Shown: positions 28,364-37,089, numbered from the stretch's first letter. The stretch is 64,000 nucleotides of DNA from Methanobacteriota archaeon (GCA_016214785.1 JACRNV010000005.1:1-64000); one strand, 5' to 3'. Numbers and translations are program-made. Notes: generated by a model from the sequence alone, not told the origin.

Positions 28364-28468
28364 CTATAACAAGTCGATCTCTTCTTCTATTCTCTTGACT
28401 TTTGGCTGCTTGCCTGCATTGGATAAGTAATCGGATTCTTTTGTGATGGAGAGGATTTGGTTATTCAT
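28364..28468 (-). CDS. Possible small protein at the end of the RM operon
   Basis: A 34-residue reading frame (MNNQILSITKESDYL...RIEEEIDLL) starts inside the last codons of the DinD-like gene, overlapping it by 8 bp, as the other genes of this operon do. It is hydrophilic and has no recognisable domain. It could be a real coupled small protein or a chance frame. Confidence 0.3.
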   Translation of the reverse strand: MNNQILSITKESDYLSNAGKQPKVKRIEEEIDLL

Positions 28469-29306
28469 CTTTTTTTAGTCTCCTTTTCTTTTCTTTCTCT
28501 GGAATGTCCAAATAATTTTCAGAAGTGGTTACGAGTTGACGGCTTCTATTTTCCAGCTCTTTTCGTGCAACTCCGGCGACGTTTCCGCCTTCTGTTGCGG
28601 CTTTTCTGTTTTCTACGAAGCCTTTTGCATCCTTGTTTCTTGCGATTCTGGTTGTGGACGCTTCTCCAAGCATCGTAAAGATAAGCTCCAGGTCGTTCAT
28701 GTGGTCTCTGAGGTTCTCTTTCTTCAACCCTTTTAATTCCTTATATTCGCTGGGCGTCATTCCAAACGTGGCTTTCGAGATTTCAGCGGTCAATATGGCA
28801 TATTCCCGCTCTGTTGTTACTTCTCTCTTCTTCCACTCATCGGTCAATTCATCTCTTACCGCTATTCCCCTGACCCTCTTCTCGACCCAGTCATCGGAAT
28901 ATCCTTTCGCCCTGTATATCTCCTTCATGCGCGCTTGGGCCAGTTCAGGGTTCTGTATCTCCTCGACCCGTTCATAGCCAACCTGTGCCAGCCACTGCTT
29001 GAAAGGTTCTGCTCGGGGAGATGGAATTGACTGGATAATTCTGAACATATTTTTTGTATTGGCGCAATCGGTAAGCCTTAACTTGCCATCTTCCGCTGGA
29101 AGTTTCAACTGTCCGATTTTTTCGGACACTTCAAATCCCTCATCTGTAAGCTTGGTTTTCAGGTCTGCCCAGTATTTTCTTGCTCTGTGACTTTCTGTCA
29201 ATGCTTCAACAACATCCACTACCGAAAACCACCACTCATCGTTGAACCAGGTTCTTCTTATTTTCCTGTCCTGAAAGACCACCAGCGATTTTTCATCAGT
29301 TCCCAT
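28461..29306 (-). CDS. DinD/Bro-N family protein in the restriction-modification operon
   Basis: A 281-residue protein. Residues about 8-110 form a Bro-N-like domain (WWFSVVDVVEALTES, YWADLKTKL). The C-terminal half resembles the DinD family end (LKGLKKENLRDHM, ELIFTMLGEASTTRIA, EGGNVAGVARKELE). E. coli DinD is DNA-damage inducible and disrupts RecA filaments; whether archaeal members act on RadA is unknown. The start codon overlaps the end of the upstream XRE-like fragment by 11 bp, so it is translationally coupled within the hsd operon. It is about 70% identical by eye, without gaps over about 220 residues, to the protein encoded inside the cas operon at 59463. Its codons are AT-rich like the rest of the island. 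Confidence 0.75.
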   Translation of the reverse strand: MGTDEKSLVVFQDRKIRRTWFNDEWWFSVVDVVEALTESHRARKYWADLKTKLTDEGFEVSEKIGQLKLPAEDGKLRLTDCANTKNMFRIIQSIPSPRAEPFKQWLAQVGYERVEEIQNPELAQARMKEIYRAKGYSDDWVEKRVRGIAVRDELTDEWKKREVTTEREYAILTAEISKATFGMTPSEYKELKGLKKENLRDHMNDLELIFTMLGEASTTRIARNKDAKGFVENRKAATEGGNVAGVARKELENRSRQLVTTSENYLDIPEKEKKRRLKKDE

Positions 29307-29436
29307 TGTTGAACCCCTCCACTACCTCGACGCTGGTCTTCAGCCTCTTGCTGACATCTTCAACAAACCAGCCAGAGCTTTCCCTGAGCCATTTGAAGAC
29401 TGCAGGGTTGACTTCGGCGGATATTGAACGGGGCAT
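29296..29436 (-). pseudogene. XRE/IrrE-type regulator N-terminal fragment
   Basis: A 46-residue frame starting MPRSISAEVNPAVFKWLRES and containing WFVEDVSKRLKTSVEVVEGF resembles the helix-turn-helix opening of XRE regulators fused to ImmA/IrrE-type metalloproteases (COG2856-like). It ends right after the recognition helix, where the rest of the HTH and the protease domain would follow. It starts 1 bp after the hsdR stop and overlaps the DinD-like gene. It is either a remnant or a truncated mini-HTH still expressed as part of the operon. Confidence 0.5.
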
Positions 29437-29437
29437 A

Positions 29438-32395
29438 TTATGAGTCCCTACCATTAGGTTCTTTCTCTTGTGCATCTGTTTCTTTTTTGTTCTGATTCCG
29501 CTTTTTCTTATATTCATAATAAATCAGGTCGAATAAATTGCTTTTCACTCTTGTTCTCAATTTATCGTTATCCACCATCTTCTTGTAGAAATTCATATTC
29601 CCATTCAATAGTTTCGTGATTTCCTCATCGAAATAATTATCGAAAATCGCAAGAACATTCTGTCTGGAATTGTGCTCGATTTTATCGATAAGATCCGGAT
29701 TGTTCATCAAATTGTCCTTGAGTCTTCCCAGGAACACCTTATCATCATCTGTAAAATCCGTACCGAAAGCGTCATTCAGTTCCTGAACGATCTTTGATAA
29801 CTTCTCGTATGTTTCTGGTTTATAGACACCAGCAGTGTCCGATATTGGCTTCAACTCGCCATCGGGATTGAGGATAATCTCCTTTTTTCCTTTCTTGACA
29901 ATCTTGTAAGAATCCATATCAACATCTTGAAGGACATTGAAAGGTAGTGGATTGTTTATCGTCGGAAGTTTCTTCATCAGGAATTTATTGAAGATGGACA
30001 TCTTTTCAAGCCGAATATCGGAAAACGGAATAAGCTGGGATAGGAACGAGTAAATGTTTTGATATCTGCGGAGCGTCTTCTTGAATTCGATCTGGTCCTC
30101 CTTTTTCTTTGCTTTAAACTCGTTCACAATGGGGCTCAAAATGCTGTGCAATTTTGATTGGGGCACATCTTTCTTGTAATTCTTGACAAAAATATCTATA
30201 TCGTTTTCTTCGAATATCTGGAAATCCAGGAGTTTGTCCATCAATTCATAGAGTTTATGCGGATCGGTTCCTTCGCTCAAGAAGGTGGATTCATAGTAAG
30301 GTTTAAACGCCTTTTCAATTACGTCGGTCGGATTTGCGAAATCAAGAACAAGGGTATCATTCTTGTTCGGATAAATTCGATTGGCTCTGCTGAGTGTCTG
30401 GACCGCTGCGACTCCGTTCAATCTCTTGTCAATATACATGGTGTGCAACAACGGCTGGTCAAACCCAGTCTGGAATTTATTGGCGACAATCAGTATCTTG
30501 TATTCATCCTCGTTAAAGGCATTCGTGATTGTTTTTCTCGGCGGCAGATCGTTCATCTTGCTTTCAGTGTATTCTTGCTCATCGTGAATTACTGTACCGG
30601 TAAATGCAACCAGCGTTTTAATCTTGTAACCTTCTTCTCTGATATACTTGTCGAATGCCTTTTTGTACAGCACAGCGTGAAGTCTTGACCTTGTGACAAC
30701 CATCGCCTTTGCCGTATCTCTAATCTTGTGAATGGTCGAGTTCATGAAATGGTCTAACATTATTTCCGTCTTTCTTCCAATAGCTACGGGATGCTTTTCC
30801 ACGAAATTTCTGAGGAGTTTTTTCGCCTTGGATTCGTCATATTCGGGGTCATCCTCGATCTTTTTAATCAGTTTGAAATATGTTTCATAAGGTAGGTAAT
30901 GCTTTAGTACATCCAGAATAAAGCCCTCCTCGATGGCCTGTTTCATTGAATACAGGTGGTAAGGATGGTACTGGCCGTGCTGGTCTATTATTCCGAACAT
31001 CTCCAGCGTCTTGTTCTTTGGGGTGGCAGTGAAGGCGAAGAAGCTCACATTCGGCAGTTTTTTTGAGGCTTCGATTTCTCTCAATATCTCCTCGTCAATC
31101 TCATCCATCCCTTCACTATCCAGCGCTTCTGCTTCTTCAAGGCTGCTTGTGGCCAGAACTTGCTTTAGTTTCTTTGCCATTGAACCGGATTGGGACGAAT
31201 GAGCTTCATCGATAATTACTGCGTATTTCCTTTGGGGGAATTCCCCCATTCCCTCGAGAATGAACGGAAATTTCTGAATTGTCGTAACGATGATGTTGCT
31301 ACCGGACACCATTGCTCGTAGAAGCTGATCGGAGTCCTTTTCGATCACATCGACTATACCCTTGACCTTCTCGATTCCTTTTATTTGGTCCTGTAGTTGT
31401 TTGTCTATAACCCGTCTGTCCGATACGACTATTACGACATTATACAACCGTTCATCGTGTGCATCGAAGCGGTTTATCAGTCCATGCGAGAGCCAGGCTA
31501 TCGTTTTGGTCTTACCGGAACCGGCACTGTGCTGTATCAGGAAGTTCGTCCCCGGTTGGCAGTCCTTGAGAAGGGAATTGACACAGTCGAGTTGATGGAA
31601 CCTCGGAAAAATCGGGTGTTCGGATTTCGCATCGGGGTCTTTCTCCATGAAAATGAAGTTTGAAACAAGCTTCGAAAGCTGGTTAATTTGAAGGATGTCC
31701 TGATGCACATATGAAGTTTTGTAGTCGCCTTCGTTCGTTGGCTCGGGATTTTCCAATCCTTTGTTGAATGGAAGGAATTTCGTTTTTTCTTTTTCTAAGC
31801 GTGTGGCCATGTATATCTTTTCATCGCTCATGGCAAAATGGACAAGACATCTGTTGAATATCGGTTCTCCTGGGTTCCTGTCCTTCTTATACTGCTCGAT
31901 TGCCTTTTCCACGCCCTGGGAGAACGTATCCTTCAACTCTATGGTAAGGATTGGAAGACCATTAATGAAAATAACGAGGTCTAAACGGTTGCCTTTTTCC
32001 CGTTCCTCGTATTCTAATTCATCTATAACCGAGAAGATGTTCTTCTCGAATTTCTCGAACAGGTCCGGATTCTTGTTGTTGTTGGGTTTGGGATAGAACA
32101 GGGCGAAATCGCAGCCCACATCCTTGAACCCGTTCCTGAGAACGTGGATAGTGCCCTTCCGGTCGATCTCCTTGACTAATCGAACCAGGAATTTCTCGTC
32201 TGCCTGGTCCTTGTACATCCTCACGAATTTTTGCCATTCCTTGCTTTGCGTTTCCTTAACAAACTTCAGGGTCAGTTCCGGGTCCAGACAGCCTGACTTG
32301 TTGTAATTCTCGGTCGTTCTTCTCACATAGCCAGTGGAGGTCAGATGGGAGATTATGTCGTTCTGGAATGCTTTCTCGGAAGTGTCGGTTGTCAT
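29438..32395 (-). CDS. hsdR: Type I restriction enzyme, endonuclease/translocase subunit HsdR
   Basis: A 985-residue subunit that translocates and cuts unmodified DNA with HsdM and HsdS. The PD-(D/E)xK nuclease site is in the N-terminal domain: D139 in NRLDLVIF and ELK at 153-155. The helicase part has Walker A GSGKT at 292-296, the DEAH box at 396-399, and a later FTATPKN motif III-like segment and QTLSRANR motif VI. The length fits the family. Its start codon overlaps the hsdS stop (TAATG). No frameshift is visible, so the enzyme appears intact. Confidence 0.93.
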   Translation of the reverse strand: MTTDTSEKAFQNDIISHLTSTGYVRRTTENYNKSGCLDPELTLKFVKETQSKEWQKFVRMYKDQADEKFLVRLVKEIDRKGTIHVLRNGFKDVGCDFALFYPKPNNNKNPDLFEKFEKNIFSVIDELEYEEREKGNRLDLVIFINGLPILTIELKDTFSQGVEKAIEQYKKDRNPGEPIFNRCLVHFAMSDEKIYMATRLEKEKTKFLPFNKGLENPEPTNEGDYKTSYVHQDILQINQLSKLVSNFIFMEKDPDAKSEHPIFPRFHQLDCVNSLLKDCQPGTNFLIQHSAGSGKTKTIAWLSHGLINRFDAHDERLYNVVIVVSDRRVIDKQLQDQIKGIEKVKGIVDVIEKDSDQLLRAMVSGSNIIVTTIQKFPFILEGMGEFPQRKYAVIIDEAHSSQSGSMAKKLKQVLATSSLEEAEALDSEGMDEIDEEILREIEASKKLPNVSFFAFTATPKNKTLEMFGIIDQHGQYHPYHLYSMKQAIEEGFILDVLKHYLPYETYFKLIKKIEDDPEYDESKAKKLLRNFVEKHPVAIGRKTEIMLDHFMNSTIHKIRDTAKAMVVTRSRLHAVLYKKAFDKYIREEGYKIKTLVAFTGTVIHDEQEYTESKMNDLPPRKTITNAFNEDEYKILIVANKFQTGFDQPLLHTMYIDKRLNGVAAVQTLSRANRIYPNKNDTLVLDFANPTDVIEKAFKPYYESTFLSEGTDPHKLYELMDKLLDFQIFEENDIDIFVKNYKKDVPQSKLHSILSPIVNEFKAKKKEDQIEFKKTLRRYQNIYSFLSQLIPFSDIRLEKMSIFNKFLMKKLPTINNPLPFNVLQDVDMDSYKIVKKGKKEIILNPDGELKPISDTAGVYKPETYEKLSKIVQELNDAFGTDFTDDDKVFLGRLKDNLMNNPDLIDKIEHNSRQNVLAIFDNYFDEEITKLLNGNMNFYKKMVDNDKLRTRVKSNLFDLIYYEYKKKRNQNKKETDAQEKEPNGRDS

Positions 32396-33072
32396 TACGC
32401 TTCAACCCCTCTTACATCTACCTTACCAGTAACAACATGATGAATAAGCGATTTCCGGTATTCCTCTATAAGCCAGATCTTCCTCTCCACAAGCCCGATT
32501 TCATTATCTATTCGGGCTGTCTTGCGGTCGAGGAAGGATGCGATGGCGGATTGGTCTGGAGGGGGAGGAGAAATACATCGAATTTCTTTCAATTTTTCTC
32601 TTGTAAGATGTGCAATACTTACTCTATTAACAATAGAATTGAATAAGCCATTTTTTCCGTATGCCTCAAATAGATACAGATAATATCTTGAAATCAATGA
32701 TGAATTAATAGTAACTTTATGAACAGAATTTTGAATATAGCACTCATCCAATTCATCATTCCAAATTGCAGTTCTTCCAACTTCTCCTCCTTCTGAAACA
32801 AGAAGGTCATTCTTTTGTAATTTAAAACTGATTATCTCTCCTAATGAAAACCACATTTCATTAATATCGGTTGAGTCGACTTGTTCCCATAAAATGTTCT
32901 GAGCCCTAAGGTAAGGTTTTAAAAAATTACCTCCATCATCTTCATTTTTTAACATTTTTCCAAGTACAATATTTGAAATGAATTTTAACTTATGTACTTC
33001 CCATCCTTCCGGTATCTCCCCGATCCACTCCACGCCGGAGTCCTTGTAAGAGGGATATGGTTTGAGGTTCAT
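32395..33072 (-). CDS. hsdS: Half-size type I specificity subunit HsdS
   Basis: A 225-residue protein with a single target-recognition domain (opening YPSYKDSGVEWIGEIPEGWE, later SEGGEVGRTAIWND) and one conserved helical spacer (PPPPDQSAIASFLDRKTARID). Full HsdS proteins are near 400 residues with two such halves. A half-size subunit can work as a homodimer and then recognises a palindromic-type bipartite site. The start overlaps the upstream DUF3800-like gene stop (ATGA). It is AT-rich. It could also be a truncated form of a larger gene, but the clean operon overlaps argue against recent decay. Confidence 0.85.
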   Translation of the reverse strand: MNLKPYPSYKDSGVEWIGEIPEGWEVHKLKFISNIVLGKMLKNEDDGGNFLKPYLRAQNILWEQVDSTDINEMWFSLGEIISFKLQKNDLLVSEGGEVGRTAIWNDELDECYIQNSVHKVTINSSLISRYYLYLFEAYGKNGLFNSIVNRVSIAHLTREKLKEIRCISPPPPDQSAIASFLDRKTARIDNEIGLVERKIWLIEEYRKSLIHHVVTGKVDVRGVEA

Positions 33073-34043
33073 CGTAGATATGCCTCCAAGGTATTGTTTT
33101 GCTCTGGCATCACAAAACGAAATGCATCCAGATAATAATACGCATCATTTCGATAGTACGTTTTTTCATTGTTCAAATCAGTCATCTGTTTAATTTTATT
33201 TTTTGGAAAGAAACTGATTCTGAGGATTTTTGAATCGTAGTAATTCGCTCTTAATTTGTTTAGTTGCGACCTTATGTTTCGTGCTACTTCTGATTTTTTC
33301 TGAGATTGCGAAGTCATAAAAATATTGTGCCTTATGCTCCCTATGATTAAATCGATAAATTGAATAAATTGAGCATTGTTTGGAGATGTGCCTTTTACTC
33401 TATGGTCCGAGTTAATAAACAGTATCCGATTGCTAAAAGTGATTTTTTCAGAAGACTCATATGATATTTTGTCCAGATTTTTAGTATTAAAGAAGTAATG
33501 CCTTTCTAACTCATTTTTCTCATCATAATATATATCCCTAATTTGCACACGTGTATAGATTGAAAAGAAGGATTTTATTCCATAATTGATAAGTGTTCTA
33601 AAAAATTTGTTGTATATATTTACATTCGTTGTGTCATTACCAAAAAAAGATTTATCCAGTTTATTTAAATCGACACAAAGAACATTAATAAATATCTCTT
33701 TGCCTTTACAAAAAGTATTCAACCATGATTTAGAGATGTTTATCAAAGAACGATTGACTCTGCCATCTCGAATATCTGAAAAATGAATTTCGCAGTTGTT
33801 CATATCGTGCCAGTCTCTTCTGCAATTCGCTTTATTGGGGCAATCTTCATACGAGGTGTTCCAATGCTTATTTCCTTCATTCTGGCATCTGATATTCAAC
33901 AATTGAACCAATAGATTATCTTTCTTGTTGCATGGAATAAACAATGCTCCCAGAGTAATAAAGTTACAATCATCTTCAGGTTCGATTTCATCGACATAGA
34001 TATCTAATTCGATTATGCTTTCTTTGGCGAATTCAAATTCCAT
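33069..34043 (-). CDS. DUF3800-like protein between hsdM and hsdS
   Basis: A 324-residue, AT-rich protein. The opening DIYVDEIE matches the first acidic strand of DUF3800 (RNase H-like fold), and FIQFIDLIIGSIRHN matches the family's conserved Q-ADLIAG-like helix, so I assign it tentatively there. CxxC-type and cysteine-rich spots near residues 68-82 (CPNKANCRRDW) might bind metal. It overlaps hsdM upstream (TAATG) and hsdS downstream (ATGA), so it is a built-in member of the restriction-modification operon. A nuclease or RNA-sensing accessory role is inferred only from the fold and context. Confidence 0.55.
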   Translation of the reverse strand: MEFEFAKESIIELDIYVDEIEPEDDCNFITLGALFIPCNKKDNLLVQLLNIRCQNEGNKHWNTSYEDCPNKANCRRDWHDMNNCEIHFSDIRDGRVNRSLINISKSWLNTFCKGKEIFINVLCVDLNKLDKSFFGNDTTNVNIYNKFFRTLINYGIKSFFSIYTRVQIRDIYYDEKNELERHYFFNTKNLDKISYESSEKITFSNRILFINSDHRVKGTSPNNAQFIQFIDLIIGSIRHNIFMTSQSQKKSEVARNIRSQLNKLRANYYDSKILRISFFPKNKIKQMTDLNNEKTYYRNDAYYYLDAFRFVMPEQNNTLEAYLR

Positions 34044-36055
34044 TATAACTCCTCTTTTTCGAGTTCTAGTATTTCCTTTGTAACTGCCTGAATGTCTGCC
34101 TCGATATCTTCCAGCGGTCTCGGTGGCTGGTATTTGTAGAAGTACTGGGTAAAGTTAATCTCGTAGCCAATCTTATCATTGTTTCTGTCCATCCAGGCAT
34201 CGGGATAATAGGGCTTTACCTCTCGCTTGAAATATTCCTCTATATCTTCGCCCAGCTTGATCTTTTCGCTGTCCCGAAGGTTGCTGTCAGGTTGCTTCTT
34301 TCCTTTATTGTCCAGCACGTATTCTGCGGTATCATCGTGTTCGGATAATGCCAAGACGATATTCTTGATGAAGTTGGGTCTCAGGTCGAATTTTTTCAAG
34401 ACGGTCATGACCCTCTTTTCAAATTCGTCCCAGTTCTTGTAAAGGTCTGGCCCTATAACCTTCAATGCATGAATTATATCTTCTTGTGTTTTCTTGCCTT
34501 TCTCCTCCTCGGCCAACTTTTCCTCTATATCCTTTTTATTGCTATCGGCCAGTTTCTTGAAATCGTTCACGGAATAGAGATTTTCCAGCCGTTCTTCCGA
34601 GCAGGTATAGTTCAAGCGCATCGGTCTTTCAACCGTTACCTTGGTGAAACCGAATTCTTCCTTGGGGAATATCTTGCAGTATTCGTTCTTTTTAAACTTT
34701 GAATAGAGTTCGGTAATCTTCTTGATATCCTCGTCGCTCAGGTGATTTCTCTTGTTGCCAAGGCTCTTTCTCATCTTTTTGTAGAACGATGTGGCATTCA
34801 CCAGTTGTATCTTTCCAACCCTTTCCGGGGGCTTCTCGTTGGTCAGTATCCAGACGTATGTATTGATTCCGGTATTGTAGAATAGCTGATCGGGCAGGGC
34901 AATAATGGCTTCAATATAATCGTTGTCCATCATCCATTTTCGTATGTTGCTCTCTCCGCCTCCGGCATCGCCTGTGAACAACGGGGAGCCGTTCGTAATT
35001 CCTGCGGTCCTCGATTTCTCGCCATTGACCTTCATCTTTGATATCATGTGCTGAAGGAAAAGAAGCTGTCCGTCGTTTATTCTCGGAGTGCCAGCGCCGA
35101 ACCTTCCGGCAAAACCCCTCTCGGCTTCGGCCTCAACTGTCTCCTTATCTTTTTCCCATTTGGTTCCATAGGGGGGATTAGAAATGATGTAATCGAACTT
35201 CATATCCAGAAATTTGTCGTTGGAAAGAGTACTGAATGGCCCCTTGATGTTATCTGCCTGTTCGCCCTTCATCAGCATATCGGCTTTGCATACGGCGTAA
35301 ATCTCCTCGTTGAGTTCCTGGCCGAAAAGAACAACAGTTCCCGAAGGATTGACCTCCTTGATGTAGTTCTTTGCGCTTGTCAGCATACCGCCAGTTCCAC
35401 ATGCAGGATCGTAAACGGTTCTGATGATATTCTTTTCCTTCAAACTACCGTTGAGAACGAACATCAACTGGGTCATCAGCCTAACGACTTCCCTCGGTGT
35501 GAAGTGTTCACCAGCCTCCTCGTTGGACTGTTCCGAAAATTTTCTAATCAGTTCCTCGAATATCATACCCATTTCGTGGTTGGAAACCTTGTCTGGATGA
35601 AGATCCACTCTTGTTTCGGAGAATTTCTTAACCAGAAGGTAGAGAAGTTCGGCTTTTGCTAGTCGTGCGATATGACTTTTGATATTGAAATTCTCGAAGA
35701 TATCTTGAACGTTTGTGCTGAAGCTGTCGATGAAATGGAGCATATTCTGTTCTATATGTTCCGGGTCTTCAAGCAAAGTCTTGAAATCGTATTTAGAATA
35801 ATTGTAAAAACCGAGTTGCCTGCCACCCTTATCTTTGGCAGCGGATTTTATAACGAGGTCAAGATTGTCGAATTGGCCCTTGTATTTACTGTACGTTTTC
35901 AAAACGATTTCTTTGCTATCGGCCAGTACGGAATCAAAACGCTTCAATACTGTGAATGGAAGAATTACCTTCTGGTATTCATTTCGTTTATAGGTTCCCC
36001 GTAAAAGGTTTGCAAGATCCCAAATGAAGCTTACCTTGTCTTGAAAATTGTTCAT
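34043..36055 (-). CDS. hsdM: Type I DNA methyltransferase subunit HsdM
   Basis: A 670-residue N6-adenine methyltransferase subunit. The SAM-binding motif DPACGTGG is at residues 216-223 and the catalytic NPPYG at 293-297, the order seen in gamma-type type I enzymes. The HsdM N-terminal helical domain is visible (FIWDLANLLRG, ILPFTVLKRFD). The start at MNNFQDKV was chosen because it has GAAAAGAA upstream and overlaps the stop of the small RHH gene (ATGA); a longer frame extends upstream through that gene. The C-terminal part is helical and acidic, as expected for HsdS contact. Confidence 0.93.
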   Translation of the reverse strand: MNNFQDKVSFIWDLANLLRGTYKRNEYQKVILPFTVLKRFDSVLADSKEIVLKTYSKYKGQFDNLDLVIKSAAKDKGGRQLGFYNYSKYDFKTLLEDPEHIEQNMLHFIDSFSTNVQDIFENFNIKSHIARLAKAELLYLLVKKFSETRVDLHPDKVSNHEMGMIFEELIRKFSEQSNEEAGEHFTPREVVRLMTQLMFVLNGSLKEKNIIRTVYDPACGTGGMLTSAKNYIKEVNPSGTVVLFGQELNEEIYAVCKADMLMKGEQADNIKGPFSTLSNDKFLDMKFDYIISNPPYGTKWEKDKETVEAEAERGFAGRFGAGTPRINDGQLLFLQHMISKMKVNGEKSRTAGITNGSPLFTGDAGGGESNIRKWMMDNDYIEAIIALPDQLFYNTGINTYVWILTNEKPPERVGKIQLVNATSFYKKMRKSLGNKRNHLSDEDIKKITELYSKFKKNEYCKIFPKEEFGFTKVTVERPMRLNYTCSEERLENLYSVNDFKKLADSNKKDIEEKLAEEEKGKKTQEDIIHALKVIGPDLYKNWDEFEKRVMTVLKKFDLRPNFIKNIVLALSEHDDTAEYVLDNKGKKQPDSNLRDSEKIKLGEDIEEYFKREVKPYYPDAWMDRNNDKIGYEINFTQYFYKYQPPRPLEDIEADIQAVTKEILELEKEEL

Positions 36056-36192
36056 TTCTTTTCTTCTCCCATCTGTTCTTCCATCATGATTTCGAACTGT
36101 CGGGATATTATCCAGCCCTTCTTCTTGCAAAAATCTCTGTATTTGTCGTAAAGGCCTTCATCGACATTCAAGGTAACGTTTTTCGATGGCAT
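36052..36192 (-). CDS. Small ribbon-helix-helix protein heading the hsd operon
   Basis: A 46-residue protein: a beta-strand (KNVTLNVDEGLYDKYRDF) followed by a helix-turn-helix pair (KKKGWIISRQFEIMMEEQM), the ribbon-helix-helix pattern of CopG/Arc-type DNA-binding dimers. It overlaps the hsdM start with ATGA, so it is translationally coupled, and it is the first gene after the promoter. It most likely represses its own operon, as many RHH proteins of restriction-modification or toxin-antitoxin loci do; this is inference. Confidence 0.6.
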   Translation of the reverse strand: MPSKNVTLNVDEGLYDKYRDFCKKKGWIISRQFEIMMEEQMGEEKK

Positions 36193-36468
36193 ATCAATCA
36201 CACTCAAACCCACATATTATCAAAGATATTTATTTGTATCGTTCGAAGCTCTCCTTCACCGTGGTTATTGAAATTTTGGGTCTTCACGGAGTGATTCTGT
36301 TTAACCGATGTTATGCCGGAATGCGCAGCAATCTGGCTCATGTTTTTTCCTCCGTCATGGTTAAGCGAAGCCCGTCCTGTGGTTCAGGTTTCTTCTGCTT
36401 TGTGAAGGAGAATTAGAAATATTGGCTAATCGGGATTAATTGAGGGGGAAATGGCGCAAATCGACGCG
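36193..36468. promoter_or_regulatory. Promoter region of the RHH-hsd operon and spacer to the ATPase operon
   Basis: On the minus strand ACAAATAAATATC at about 36224-36236 lies about 35 bp upstream of the RHH start codon and looks like a TATA box. A 45-residue frame starts on the minus strand near 36341 and overlaps this promoter; it has no recognisable domain and I do not call it a gene. The remainder up to the atpD stop shows a shift from AT-rich to GC-rich sequence, marking the island's right edge. Confidence 0.45.
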
Positions 36469-37089
36469 CTACGCCTCGCCCTTCAGGAGCTTTAGGCGGA
36501 AGATGTTCTCGCGCTCCATCTCCTCGAGGCGCTGGCGTATCATGCCCTCGCTGAGCTCAAGCCCGGGGATGATGCGGAACTCGAGCGCGTTGACCCTGCG
36601 CTTCGTCCCCTCTATCTCGTCCATGATGTGGCGCAGGGCGGTCTCGGCTTCCGCTGTCTTGACTATCTCCTCGACGAGGTCCTCGAAGCACTCCGCTGCC
36701 TCGTCGATGTGCTCTGACGTGCCTATGACGCCGTACCCACGCTCGTCGAGCCTCTTCCGGACCCCCTTGGCCTTTATCTCGGACACGCGCACGCCCATGA
36801 CCGCCTTCACCCTGACATCGAGCTCGGGCTGCTTCGTCAGCGCGAATGCCGCCGAGCGCACGCCCAGAACCCCTTCCACGCTCTTCGCCACCGCGAGCTT
36901 CTTGGACGCGACCTTGTACCTCTCCACGAGCCGGGCGCGGGCCTTGCGCGCCTCGTCCATGACGCGGAAGAGCTCGATCACGAGGCCGTCGCGCTTCATC
37001 TTCAGTATCTTGTGCCCCTTCCTGGAGAACTTGATGCGCTTCCTGACCTCCAGGAGCGCGGAGCGCGTGGGCTTGAACTCAGTCTGCAG
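36469..37089 (-). CDS. atpD: A-type ATP synthase subunit D
   Basis: A subunit of about 206 residues that forms the central stalk of the A1 motor. The first ATG in frame (36999) would cut off the conserved N-terminal [13 protein letters not shown] coiled coil, so the real start must lie upstream. No ATG or GTG is available there; a CTG at 37089 directly after GGGGGGCGCCC would give [15 protein letters not shown]. The coiled-coil C-terminal half ([14 protein letters not shown]) is typical. It overlaps atpB by 11 bp and is the last gene of the operon. The non-ATG start is inferred from homology and spacing. Confidence 0.85.
   Translation of the reverse strand: MQTEFKPTRSALLEVRKRIKFSRKGHKILKMKRDGLVIELFRVMDEARKARARLVERYKVASKKLAVAKSVEGVLGVRSAAFALTKQPELDVRVKAVMGVRVSEIKAKGVRKRLDERGYGVIGTSEHIDEAAECFEDLVEEIVKTAEAETALRHIMDEIEGTKRRVNALEFRIIPGLELSEGMIRQRLEEMERENIFRLKLLKGEA

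Noticed and set aside
28131-36468. Integrase-bounded genomic island with att repeats
   Set aside because: Composition supports an acquired island, but no integrase, tRNA or direct repeats were found at its edges.
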